This document shows positions 8,311-16,827 of a DNA stretch of 64,000 bases, piece after piece. Under the pieces are notes generated by a model that searched no databases, was not told the DNA's origin, and was given only the letters and a program-made list of their open reading frames with translations. Location of the stretch: contig DATCHW010000259.1 of NCBI GenBank assembly GCA_036508135.1, forward strand, positions 310,001 to 374,000. Reading direction: 5' to 3'. Every line of letters starts with the position of its first letter. The first letter of the stretch is position 1. Position numbers and translations under genes: made by a program. The DNA comes from DATCHW01 sp036508135 (GTDB lineage: Bacteria > Bacteroidota > Ignavibacteria > Tepidaquicellales > Tepidaquicellaceae).

Positions 8311-10188
8311 TTAATAGTGGTCTGTAGAATCCCAGACAATTCGTTTTTTATTAGTGTTATAAACTTTTATTGCCCTTACAGTGGCAAAGAGATTGATAAG
8401 ATTATCAAAAATAAGCCTTACCATGCTCGAAGCAGCGTATTTGAATCCATACCAATTATATGTCGATGCAAACCTGTGAACAATTCTCGTTATTAAGAAA
8501 AAAAGCGTAGCAATCATTAAATACCATAAAAGTGTTCCTTTATCAACAGTTGGTTCCGGGACAGAATAATTGAAAATTAGACCGCACATACAATATAGGA
8601 AATAGGCAAATACAACATTAGAAAGAAAAATCCCGAAGAAACTAAATAATGCTTTTCTATCTCTAAGTAAAAAATATTTTGTTTTCAGATTTCCTTCCCA
8701 TTTATGAATTTTCCAATTCTGGAAAACAATTCCCGCAATCCATCTTGATCTTTGCTTAACAGAACCCCAGAATGTATTTGGAAAATATTCAGCTGTAGCA
8801 ATTCGTGAATTCTCGTCTTTCTCATCTGCTTTCATATTTATAAAAGCCGTTTTAAAACCCAATTTGTAAAATCTGATCCCAAGTTCATAGTCTTCTGTAA
8901 GATTAGTGTTATTGAATATATGATATCTTTTCTTTTTTCTTAAATCAATAATTGGTGATTCTTCCTCAATAGCTCCTCGCTCTTCTACTTCTTTTGTTAC
9001 TTCAGTTGGAATACTTTTTTCTTCTTCTTTATAAATTTTTTCAACAGGTTCTTTTTTAATTTCCACCTGAGGGATAAAATCAACTTTCTTTTCTACTTCT
9101 ATTCTTGATATTTCCGGTGTCACGAAATTTACCGCGGGAATTGTTACATCATTTTGATTGATTCTATCATATATTTTTTTGATTTCATCTTCAATTTTTT
9201 TAAGTTTCTCCGTTGTTTCTTCTTGTGCTTCTTTCTTTGAAGTTTCCTTTTCATCTTCAGAAGCTGTTTCCTTTAAAGGGATTTCAGGAGTTTTCTTTTC
9301 TGAAATTTTTGAAGCAGCTTGTAACTTGATATAAAATGAGTCGAACAGTTTTTTATAAACATCTTTTTCTCTATTATCCTCTGTTTCTCCTATTCCTGTG
9401 ACAGGTGTTAATTCTTGTGATTCAACTCTAATATCATTTAAGTTACTTGGTATATTCTTTTCTATCTCATTGGTTTTTTGGTCTACCGTTTTTTCTTTTA
9501 AGATCTGTGTTTGAAAAAGGTTATCAATTTTTTCATTAACTTCCTTTAGCTTTTCATTCATTGCCATTGACTTTGCATAACTTTTATCATATTTACTCTT
9601 TGTAATGTTCTGAATATCTTTTTTATTATCTTTTAATTTTTCACTTATAGATATTTCCTGCTCCGATGTATTATCTTCCGAGAAATCATATTCCTTGAAT
9701 TTTCTTAACTTGTTTTCAAACTGATTCAATTTTGATTCGATATTGCCTTCATGTTTCTTCTGGAATTTGGTTTCCCAATTTCCTTCTAAAACAGTCTCCA
9801 AAAGCGAAACCAAATTTCCATATAATCCTTTTTCGAGAAGTGCATTCTTAACTTCTACACAGAGAGCACTTTCAGGAATCTCAAGAGCACTATGAACTCC
9901 GAGAAATTTTTGATAACTTTGTCTATCCGATATTTCAGAATGTATTTTATTTATCTGAATATCAAATAATATTTCCAAAGCAAGTGACTTTATCACGAAT
10001 ACGATACTACTGGATTGAAATTTGATTCTGTATTTAGATAATTTATCTGCAATCGTACCTGCTAATAATTCCCAGTCAATGCTTTTACTAATTTTATCGA
10101 GTACAAGCTGAGTATCCTTACTTGCTAAAATTCTCATTTTTTCAAGCTGAATCAAGGTTTCTTTTGCCGTTAAAATATTTATATTCAT
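8311..10188 (-). CDS. C-terminal half of NfrB-like glycosyltransferase fused to coiled-coil and DUF772-like N-terminal region
   Basis: Composite protein of 625 residues. The C-terminal part (about 423-625) is the second half of an NfrB-type family 2 glycosyltransferase: the catalytic-base motif NLTEDYELG (TED at 431-433), EYFPNTFWGSVK, the product-binding QxxRW motif (Q479, R482, W483), three or four TM segments (about 512-610) and the closing VWDSTDHY that in NfrB precedes its c-di-GMP-binding domain. That domain is absent. The N-terminal 30-135 region (IDWELLAG, then ISDRQSYQKFLG, IPES, LLEKGLYGNL) resembles the DUF772 N-terminal domain of IS5-family transposases, without a DDE domain. Residues 140-415 are charged, coiled-coil or disordered. 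It has no donor-sugar site of its own; the missing half is the upstream gene, nine bases away. No homopolymer frameshift explains the split. Confidence 0.75.
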   Translation of the reverse strand: MNINILTAKETLIQLEKMRILASKDTQLVLDKISKSIDWELLAGTIADKLSKYRIKFQSSSIVFVIKSLALEILFDIQINKIHSEISDRQSYQKFLGVHSALEIPESALCVEVKNALLEKGLYGNLVSLLETVLEGNWETKFQKKHEGNIESKLNQFENKLRKFKEYDFSEDNTSEQEISISEKLKDNKKDIQNITKSKYDKSYAKSMAMNEKLKEVNEKIDNLFQTQILKEKTVDQKTNEIEKNIPSNLNDIRVESQELTPVTGIGETEDNREKDVYKKLFDSFYIKLQAASKISEKKTPEIPLKETASEDEKETSKKEAQEETTEKLKKIEDEIKKIYDRINQNDVTIPAVNFVTPEISRIEVEKKVDFIPQVEIKKEPVEKIYKEEEKSIPTEVTKEVEERGAIEEESPIIDLRKKKRYHIFNNTNLTEDYELGIRFYKLGFKTAFINMKADEKDENSRIATAEYFPNTFWGSVKQRSRWIAGIVFQNWKIHKWEGNLKTKYFLLRDRKALFSFFGIFLSNVVFAYFLYCMCGLIFNYSVPEPTVDKGTLLWYLMIATLFFLITRIVHRFASTYNWYGFKYAASSMVRLIFDNLINLFATVRAIKVYNTNKKRIVWDSTDHY

Positions 10189-10197
10189 TTTTTATTA

Positions 10198-11577
10198 TTA
10201 ATATTTTATTAATTCTCTTATTAATTGTGCTTTAACTTTGGCGGATTCAATTGACTCAAATCCTTTTAATACTACCCTGTAAAATGTAATACCTTCAGAA
10301 TTGAATTCTGAAATATTAACATTATTATCATTTAAAGTCTTCGATACCAGAGCTGCTCTATGGTTGGCTTTGCTTTTTTCAGTCCACGAAGATTCCTGGA
10401 TTGAATAAGTACCATTTATTTCTTTCAGATAAATAATTTTCAGATTAAAATCAGAATATCCTGAGGATATTTTCGTAAATTCCTTTGTTTGTTCTTCTAG
10501 ATCATTTTCTGAATTAGTAGCCACTGTTTCTGCATTGATGTCTTCATGTTTAATCCCTTCCATTGATCTGGACGAAACATTATTATTACTTATTATTATA
10601 AAACCAATCAGAACTGCCGCAATTAAAAATAATGAAATCTGTTTCACCAGTACTTTTCTTTTTGTAGGAAATTTTATGGGAGAATTACTATTACCATTTG
10701 CATACCTCAGGTCGACATCAATCTTGTTATTCAATTTTGATTTTTCTTGTTCTTTATCTATTTCATTGATTAACTCTTCTATTGGTTTATAAGTGGGAAG
10801 CACATTCTGTTTTTGTGTTTCCTTTTTTATATTACTTTGTTGAGGAGTATATTTTTCAGCCTGAGATTCAAGGTATAAAAACGCATTTCGATTGAAGCCC
10901 ATTCCGGTTCCGGCAAATGGTACAAATGAACCTAAAGTCTGCCTGACAATTAAATCTTTACTGTGCAATTCAGCGAAAGAATCACAATAAGTCCTGTGAA
11001 AGAATCGTCCAAATTTACTTTTTATCGGAATAACGGGGATCTGAATGGCATAATAACCCTTATATGAAATAAAATAATTGAACAATTTAAGAGAAAGAGG
11101 ATGAATAAAGTCCTCGGAATCATGTATCAGAACTACTTCAAATAAGCCGTGTGTTCTTTCATATTCTTTTAAGCAGGAATATAAATTATTAAGATTATCT
11201 GCTTTTGTCGTAGGACCATCACTAACATTGAGGCATAAAATTACTCTTTTATCTTTTTTTGCAATATCCCTTACAACTTTTACAGTTTTTAAATCATTCG
11301 GATATACACCCACTAATATTCTATAATTTGAATATTTCAATTTATTTAGAGCAAGAGTTAAAGTACGACCTATAACTTTATACTCTCTCCAGGCACCAAT
11401 CATTATTACAATAGGTTTTTCCGGTTTACTGTCCATATCCGAAAATTTAGGCAGTGAATTTTTATATTTCCTTCTGTTGATCCAATACGTAACATCAATG
11501 AATAAATCATCAAATCCGCTTACTACAAGAATAATAGTAGTAATCCATAACAAAATGTGAAAAATTTCCTGAATCAT
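10198..11577 (-). CDS. N-terminal half of NfrB-like glycosyltransferase fused to TM and SPOR domain
   Basis: Membrane protein of 459 residues. TM1 at about 5-25, then the donor-binding half of a family 2 glycosyltransferase: GAWRE at 61-65, GPTTKADNLN at 121-130, the metal/nucleotide motif IHDSEDFIHP at 151-160 and GTGMGFNRNA at 223-232. In NfrB the TED motif follows some 20 residues later; here the sequence instead enters a Gln/Lys/Asn-rich linker (240-308), a TM helix (309-331), another acidic linker and a SPOR-like domain (about 378-457: YSIQESSW, ITFYRVVLKGF, SAKVKAQLI). SPOR domains bind denuded peptidoglycan in the periplasm. The TED and QxxRW half is encoded by the next gene. The start overlaps the TPR/barrel gene by four bases (ATGA), implying coupling. 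On its own this half should be inactive. Confidence 0.77.
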   Translation of the reverse strand: MIQEIFHILLWITTIILVVSGFDDLFIDVTYWINRRKYKNSLPKFSDMDSKPEKPIVIMIGAWREYKVIGRTLTLALNKLKYSNYRILVGVYPNDLKTVKVVRDIAKKDKRVILCLNVSDGPTTKADNLNNLYSCLKEYERTHGLFEVVLIHDSEDFIHPLSLKLFNYFISYKGYYAIQIPVIPIKSKFGRFFHRTYCDSFAELHSKDLIVRQTLGSFVPFAGTGMGFNRNAFLYLESQAEKYTPQQSNIKKETQKQNVLPTYKPIEELINEIDKEQEKSKLNNKIDVDLRYANGNSNSPIKFPTKRKVLVKQISLFLIAAVLIGFIIISNNNVSSRSMEGIKHEDINAETVATNSENDLEEQTKEFTKISSGYSDFNLKIIYLKEINGTYSIQESSWTEKSKANHRAALVSKTLNDNNVNISEFNSEGITFYRVVLKGFESIESAKVKAQLIRELIKY

Positions 11578-12950
11578 AGAGGTAAATTAAAATTTAATAA
11601 AAAACCTGCTTTAATTTGAAATGAATTTTTTGTTGGTCCACCTTTCCAATAAAACTTATTTGTAGCTTCAATGAATAATAATGGGAAATTAATTAGGCTC
11701 GGTTTAAAATTTATACCCGCAGATATTTCGCCATAGTTATTAAAATCATACTGTTTCGTATCACCTAATACATTCTGTCCCAGGTAAAATTCGAAATAAG
11801 AATAACCTCCTGTAAGAAATCTAGCGACTTCTCGAAGATAAATTTGTCCAAAAACATTCCTAAATTTGTAATCATATAATACAGTTGAATAAACATCTAC
11901 ATATAAAAATTCTTTTTCCTTGGTTGTTGCCCCGGAATATATATTCGGCTCGCCTAATCTGTAACCGAATGTCAAAATTGGTTTAATATTAAAACTATTG
12001 TTTTTAAAATCAATTTCCCTTACTAAACCTGTTCTTAGCTCAAAGGTGAGATATTTTAGAAAAAATACTTTCCAGAAGCCACCGAACTCTATATATCTGT
12101 CGTTATAAATTAAATCCGGTTTGGAACGGCTATCCATGAAAATATCTATATAAAATCCGGTATAGACATTTTTTGCAATATTAATATTAAAATGATCAAT
12201 AAAATTTAATATATAATTTTCCTGGTAAGTATCATACATATTATATAAATACAAATCATTTGAAAATTTAGAATACATGGGCATCATTTGCCGCAGAACA
12301 TATATGGATTGTTTAGCTGCATCAATTTCTTTATCATCTTTTGAATTTGCTGAAACAATTTCGAATTTATCCAATGATTTATTATATTCCTCTTTCTTAA
12401 AATACAAATATGCTAATTGCAAACTTACACGGGTATCTGTTGGATTTGACTTTGAATAATTTTCAAATAATGAAATAGCTTTATCGTTATTCCCATCATT
12501 GAGCTCTTTATAAGCCAAATTCAATTCATACATCGGATCTTTTTCTACGGTTGTATCTTTTATCTGTAAGTTTTCATTAGTTACAAGATTTTTCTTTTCT
12601 TCTTCTATATAACTTTTCTGAATTTTTGCTCTACTTATTTCTTCAGCATTTATGGAATTGTTAATTACATAGTCGAAATTTTTAATCGCATTGTCAAAAT
12701 CTTTAATATTGTTATAAGCAAATCCCAGTTGTAAATAAATTTTTGTATCATTTGGGTTCACTTTCACATAGTTTTCAAATAGAATAATAGATTCTTGAAT
12801 TCGACCTGAATTATAATATTCATAAGCTAAATTTAAAGAATCAGTGTCCTGAGCTTTAATTACGTTTTTATCGCCAAATATTGCAATAATGGTTATAAAA
12901 ATGCTTATTAAAATATGCTTTGATAAACTTTTTTGAATGTAGCTTAACAT
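11574..12950 (-). CDS. NfrA-like TPR/outer-membrane beta-barrel protein
   Basis: Predicted envelope protein of 458 residues. A hydrophobic N-terminus (about 12-33, ending VIKAQD) acts as signal peptide. Residues 37-220 contain TPR-type repeats: LAYEYYNSGRIQESIILFENYVKVNP, LGFAYNNIKDFDNAIKNFDYV, a repeat of the first unit near 147 and LAYLYFKKEEYNKSLDKFE. Residues 225-458 are aromatic beta-strands ending in FLLNFNLPL, an outer-membrane barrel. TPR followed by barrel is the plan of NfrA, PgaA and BcsC-type exopolysaccharide porins, and its coupling to an NfrB-like gene makes NfrA the closest analogue. It likely guides a polymer through the periplasm and exports it. First gene of the operon; 216 bases separate it from the gene upstream. 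Confidence 0.78.
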   Translation of the reverse strand: MLSYIQKSLSKHILISIFITIIAIFGDKNVIKAQDTDSLNLAYEYYNSGRIQESIILFENYVKVNPNDTKIYLQLGFAYNNIKDFDNAIKNFDYVINNSINAEEISRAKIQKSYIEEEKKNLVTNENLQIKDTTVEKDPMYELNLAYKELNDGNNDKAISLFENYSKSNPTDTRVSLQLAYLYFKKEEYNKSLDKFEIVSANSKDDKEIDAAKQSIYVLRQMMPMYSKFSNDLYLYNMYDTYQENYILNFIDHFNINIAKNVYTGFYIDIFMDSRSKPDLIYNDRYIEFGGFWKVFFLKYLTFELRTGLVREIDFKNNSFNIKPILTFGYRLGEPNIYSGATTKEKEFLYVDVYSTVLYDYKFRNVFGQIYLREVARFLTGGYSYFEFYLGQNVLGDTKQYDFNNYGEISAGINFKPSLINFPLLFIEATNKFYWKGGPTKNSFQIKAGFLLNFNLPL

Positions 12951-13166
12951 TTTATTAATTTTTTTGTTTTTTGATACTTATAACGCAAAATTGACTTGTG
13001 CAATTAATGTGCCAAATAAGTTAAAAATTGAACAGTATATATTATTGTTTATAAGTTATTTATTTGTTGACTTTTTTTTTGTCTTAATTTAATAATAAGA
13101 TAAAAAAATATTTTAGCAGTATACTCACTATGTTTTAAATCTGCAGACTATGTTTAAATCAATATG

Positions 13167-14069
13167 TTATCTATTTTTTATAATTTTCTGATATAATAGA
13201 TGTTCTGCTGCTTCCAGCATTCTTGGACCTGGTCTGAAAAAAAGATCTTCGTCAATCAATAAAAACTTTTGCGTACTTTCCCTAATATTTATCTTCAATT
13301 TTTCTTTTATCGAAATAATAATCTTTTTTGTAGATACCGTATCTTTTAAATTTCCAGGAAGAATAAAATATTCAGGCTTTTTTGCAAAAAGATCTTCCCA
13401 GCTTATTTCAGGGTAAGGAGATGATTCATCACCATAACTATTAATAAATCCCGATAAGTCCACAATCTCATTTATAAATGTATTTTTGTTTATGGTCATT
13501 AAAGGAGTTACGGATATTATTATGAAGCAGCTATCTTTTGTTTGGTTATTTGATTGTAATAATATATCTTGCTTTTTGTTTTTCATCTTAGAAATGAGCA
13601 TATCCGATTCACTTTTCTTATTTGTTAATATGCCTAAATCTTTTACCATTTTAATCACACCCTCAAAGTTTCTTGGATTGGTTGCAAAAACTTTATAACC
13701 TAAAGTAGTTAAACTTTTATAAGTACTAAGCGAATTTCCTTCTATTGTTACAATAATAAGATCCGGTTTTAACGAGATTATCAGTTCGAGGTCCGGATCT
13801 ATCATTCCTCCGACTTTAAACTTTTTTTTTGCTGATTCGGGAAAATCACAATAATTTGTAACACCTGCAATAAGTGAATCAGCACCTAACTCAAAAAGAG
13901 TTTCAGTTATATTAGGAGCAAGCGAAACAATTTTTTTAGGAATCTCATTTAAAATAATCTGATTACCAAGGTCATCTTTTATCTCAATTAGATTGACTGA
14001 ATTATTATTAATTTTACCACATGAAATAAATAATGATAAAAGTAATAATACAAAATTAATTGTTTTCAA
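13167..14069 (-). CDS. BtuF-like ABC transporter substrate-binding lipoprotein
   Basis: Periplasmic substrate-binding lipoprotein of the helical-backbone metal-receptor family (cobalamin/Fe-siderophore type). IVSLAPNITETLFELGADSLIAGV, then YCDFPESAKK and VGGMIDPDLELIISLKPDLII are the classic BtuF/FepB N-lobe; SWEDLFAKKPEYFI and RPGPRMLEAAEHL form the C-lobe. I choose the TTG at 14067-14069 as start: it gives a clean signal peptide with lipobox LFISC and lies eight bases after the preceding stop. The only in-frame ATG, at 14120, adds 17 polar residues in front of the signal peptide and overlaps the upstream gene. No permease or ATPase is adjacent, so the substrate (B12 or siderophore) is undetermined. 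Confidence 0.83.
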   Translation of the reverse strand: MKTINFVLLLLSLFISCGKINNNSVNLIEIKDDLGNQIILNEIPKKIVSLAPNITETLFELGADSLIAGVTNYCDFPESAKKKFKVGGMIDPDLELIISLKPDLIIVTIEGNSLSTYKSLTTLGYKVFATNPRNFEGVIKMVKDLGILTNKKSESDMLISKMKNKKQDILLQSNNQTKDSCFIIISVTPLMTINKNTFINEIVDLSGFINSYGDESSPYPEISWEDLFAKKPEYFILPGNLKDTVSTKKIIISIKEKLKINIRESTQKFLLIDEDLFFRPGPRMLEAAEHLLYQKIIKNR

Positions 14070-14076
14070 ATCTACA

Positions 14077-15354
14077 TCAGGTTTTAAGTTTTTTCTTTTT
14101 TGCAGCCGGAAACAATACATTGTTAAGAATAAGTCTGTAGCCCGGTGAATTCGGAAATTTACTTAACACAGTAGCAGGAGCTCCTACTAAATGCTGATAA
14201 TCTTCCGGATCATGCCCCCCGTAAAATGTAAATGTACCTTTACCATAATTTCCATGTAAGTATCTTACAAGATTTGTATTTTCGTTTAAACTTAATATAG
14301 TTACATTTTTTTTAATCAATTCCTTACGAAAACCTGAAGTCTGGCCCATAAATCCATGAACCAAAGCAGTATGACACTGATTCAGCATTGTCGGAACAGG
14401 ATCGAGCTTTGCAGAAAAATCAATAAGTGTAAAATAGTCATTCCACTGTCCTATATTCAAAATATCATAAGTGACATCTATATTTGAATATTCATATATA
14501 TATGGATTCATTTCAATAATAAAATCCTGAAATGCGATGCATTTAGTAAAATCTAATTTCTCATTAGCTTTTGGATCAATAGGATCTCCATCATACATCA
14601 CATCGCAAATATCTGTATATTGTGAAGCAAGTGCAATATCGTAGGTATCGGTAGCAGAACACATAGCAAAAAGGAATCCTCCGTTTGCAACATATTCCTG
14701 AAGTTTTTGAACTACAGCAAGTTTTAATTTTGACACTTTCGAATATCCTAATTTTTTCGCCATATCTTCATTTGTTTTCTTTTGAATCATATACCAATCA
14801 GTTGTAGCAAAACTTGCAAAAAATTTACCATATTGACCTGTGAAATCTTCGTGATGAAGATGAACCCAGTCATAATCTTTTAATTTATCTTGCAAAACTT
14901 CTTCGTCCCATAACTTATCATAAGGTATTTCGGCATACTCAAGTACGAGCCGAACAGCATCATCCCACGGTAGTGCATTAGGTGGTACATAAACGGCAAT
15001 CTTCGCAACTTTTTCAAGTCTAACAACATCTGTATTATTTTTCTCATCTTCAACAAAAGCATATACTTGAGCCGTTTGAGTTCCGTCCAGCTTTTCATAA
15101 TAGACACCTTTTGAATCACATTCATTTTGAATATTATCCGAGAACTGAAACATAAAAGATCCACCTCGATAATTTAAAAGCCAGTCAAGTTCCAAGTTTT
15201 TCATTAAATGCCTGTAAGCTATTCCGTAAGCTTTCAAATGATCAGTCTGGGATAAATCCATCGGGATAAGCAATTTAACTTGCGGATATAACTCTCCTAT
15301 CAGCAGAAAAAAGCTAAATAAAAAAAGAAGAAATTTTGCTATGTTTTTATTCAC
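14077..15354 (-). CDS. Secreted conserved protein of unknown function, possible amidotransferase-like fold
   Basis: Exported protein of 425 residues with a GTG start and a signal peptide at about 1-25 (FLLFLFSFFLLIGELYPQ). I recall similar sequences (start VKLLIPMDLSQTDHLKAYGIAY) in Bacteroidota and Ignavibacteria carrying the loose name asparagine synthetase B, but no N-terminal catalytic Cys or ATP-binding motif of that enzyme is present. The central part (YDWVHLHHEDFTGQYG, then YVANGGFLFAMCSATDTYD) and the end (YGKGTFTFYGGHDPEDY) read like a class I glutamine-amidotransferase/ThuA-like alpha-beta fold. The next gene, a BtuF-like lipoprotein, begins eight bases downstream, suggesting one transcript. 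Function unknown. Confidence 0.7.
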   Translation of the reverse strand: MNKNIAKFLLFLFSFFLLIGELYPQVKLLIPMDLSQTDHLKAYGIAYRHLMKNLELDWLLNYRGGSFMFQFSDNIQNECDSKGVYYEKLDGTQTAQVYAFVEDEKNNTDVVRLEKVAKIAVYVPPNALPWDDAVRLVLEYAEIPYDKLWDEEVLQDKLKDYDWVHLHHEDFTGQYGKFFASFATTDWYMIQKKTNEDMAKKLGYSKVSKLKLAVVQKLQEYVANGGFLFAMCSATDTYDIALASQYTDICDVMYDGDPIDPKANEKLDFTKCIAFQDFIIEMNPYIYEYSNIDVTYDILNIGQWNDYFTLIDFSAKLDPVPTMLNQCHTALVHGFMGQTSGFRKELIKKNVTILSLNENTNLVRYLHGNYGKGTFTFYGGHDPEDYQHLVGAPATVLSKFPNSPGYRLILNNVLFPAAKKKKLKT

Positions 15355-15416
15355 AATAACAATTTAATTTTAAAAATAGGTTTTTTCAATATATATAAAT
15401 ATTAAATAATTCAATA

Positions 15417-16439
15417 ATGTACATTCTTGGTATCGAAACTTCATGTGATGAAACATCAGTTGCTATATTAAATGATAACAAAATACTTTCGAATATTATA
15501 TCCTCCCAGCAATTCCACTCAAAATACGGTGGTGTTGTCCCTGAAATTGCATCACGCGAACATCTTAAGAGCTTACCCGAGATAACAAAATCTGCATTAA
15601 GTGAAGCGAAAATTGAGATAAATGAAATTGATGTTATTACATGTACTTCCGAACCCGGTTTAGTAGGTGCCTTACTAATAGGACTAAATTTTTCAAAGTC
15701 TATGGCATTTTCACTTAATAAACCTTTTGTTCCGGTAAACCATATCCAAGCACATCTTTATTCTTCATTTTTGAATCACGAAAAACCAAAGTTTCCATTT
15801 ATTTCTCTTATTGTTTCAGGTGGCCATACTTTGCTAATACTTGTAAAAGACTATTTCAGCCATACCATTTTAGGTACAACTCAAGATGATGCAGCCGGAG
15901 AAGCATTCGATAAGGTTGCAAAAATGATGGATCTAGGATATCCCGGGGGACCGATAATAGATAAACTTGCAGCAAAAGGAAATACAAAATATCACAAATT
16001 CCCTGTTTCGGTAATTAAAAGTAACTATTTTGACTTTTCATTTTCCGGAATTAAGACTTCAGTATTATATCATTTAAAAAAAATAAATTTTGAGGAGATA
16101 AAAAATGAAAAATTAATATCTGATATTTGCGCTTCATTTCAAGAAGCGATAGTAAATACTCTTTTTGAAAAAACATTGAAAGCTGCAAAAAGATATGACA
16201 TCAAAAATATTGCAATTTCAGGTGGAGTCTCAGCAAATTCAGTTCTTAAAGATAAATTTCGCTCTCTTGAACAGAGAGATTTCCGCATATTCATACCTGA
16301 TCCTTTATTATCAACGGACAATGCTGCTATGATAGCATTTGTCGGTTATCTAAAATATATTCATGATGATCCTGGATTTAGATATACCGAAAATTTAAAG
16401 CGAAAAGCACACCCGAGACTGGATCAAAAATTATTCTAA
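15417..16439 (+). CDS. tsaD: tRNA N6-adenosine threonylcarbamoyltransferase
   Basis: Cytosolic enzyme that transfers the threonylcarbamoyl group to A37 of ANN-decoding tRNAs, acting with TsaB and TsaE. At 340 residues it has family length. Signatures: GIETSCDETSVAIL at 4-17, the metal-binding HIQAH (about 109-113), VSGGHT, the nucleotide-binding DDAAGEAFDKVAKMM and GYPGGP, SFSGIKT, and the closing SGGVSANS and TDNAAMIAFVG. The ATG start immediately gives MYILGIETSCDE. It is transcribed divergently from the secreted-protein/BtuF pair, across a 62-base AT-rich gap. Its stop codon overlaps the convergent small membrane-protein gene by four bases. Confidence 0.97.
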   Translation: MYILGIETSCDETSVAILNDNKILSNIISSQQFHSKYGGVVPEIASREHLKSLPEITKSALSEAKIEINEIDVITCTSEPGLVGALLIGLNFSKSMAFSLNKPFVPVNHIQAHLYSSFLNHEKPKFPFISLIVSGGHTLLILVKDYFSHTILGTTQDDAAGEAFDKVAKMMDLGYPGGPIIDKLAAKGNTKYHKFPVSVIKSNYFDFSFSGIKTSVLYHLKKINFEEIKNEKLISDICASFQEAIVNTLFEKTLKAAKRYDIKNIAISGGVSANSVLKDKFRSLEQRDFRIFIPDPLLSTDNAAMIAFVGYLKYIHDDPGFRYTENLKRKAHPRLDQKLF

Positions 16440-16723
16440 TTGTTTTTACCCCATCTCTTGTTTGCTTTTTTACCAGAAAAAAAGTAAACTATTACCGCAA
16501 CAACTAAATGTATCCAAAACCAGTAACTATTTATTCCGAGATGATCCGCAATGTAAATAAGTATCAGAACACGGGGTAGAAATACCGCTAACAGAACATC
16601 ACCGATGAATGGAATATTATTTACCGGAATAGAATGAATAAGGTAATAAATAATCAACGTTATTCTTGGTAAAAAAAGACTTAGAATTAAAAATGTATTA
16701 TCCATATTGTAATAATTTGCCAA
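16436..16723 (-). CDS. Small hydrophobic membrane protein, unknown function
   Basis: Predicted inner-membrane protein of 95 residues with about three hydrophobic segments (about 10-29, 38-57 and 65-82) and a basic C-terminus (GKKANKRWGKNN), suggesting a cytoplasmic tail. I recognise no family. It converges on tsaD with a four-base overlap of stop codons. The codon pattern and hydrophobicity look like a real gene and the opposite strand over most of its length is unused, but no functional motif is visible. Confidence 0.55.
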   Translation of the reverse strand: MANYYNMDNTFLILSLFLPRITLIIYYLIHSIPVNNIPFIGDVLLAVFLPRVLILIYIADHLGINSYWFWIHLVVAVIVYFFSGKKANKRWGKNN

Positions 16724-16827
16724 TAATATAATAATTATCGGGGCAATCTTCAGTTCAAATCGAACAAACTTGAAAGCATTAACAAATTTGAGTATTTTGC
16801 AGTATATAATATAAAATACTATATACT

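Noticed and set aside
8289..8339. Longer start for the epimerase at 8339
   Set aside because: It would overlap the upstream gene by 29 bases and add 17 residues unlike the family; the ATG at 8288 gives the usual 377 residues.
8311..11577. Split intein joining the two glycosyltransferase halves
   Set aside because: No Cys/Ser start of an intein follows the donor half, and the HIFNNT stretch before TED belongs to the glycosyltransferase itself; the inserted parts look like SPOR and DUF772-like domains, not intein blocks.
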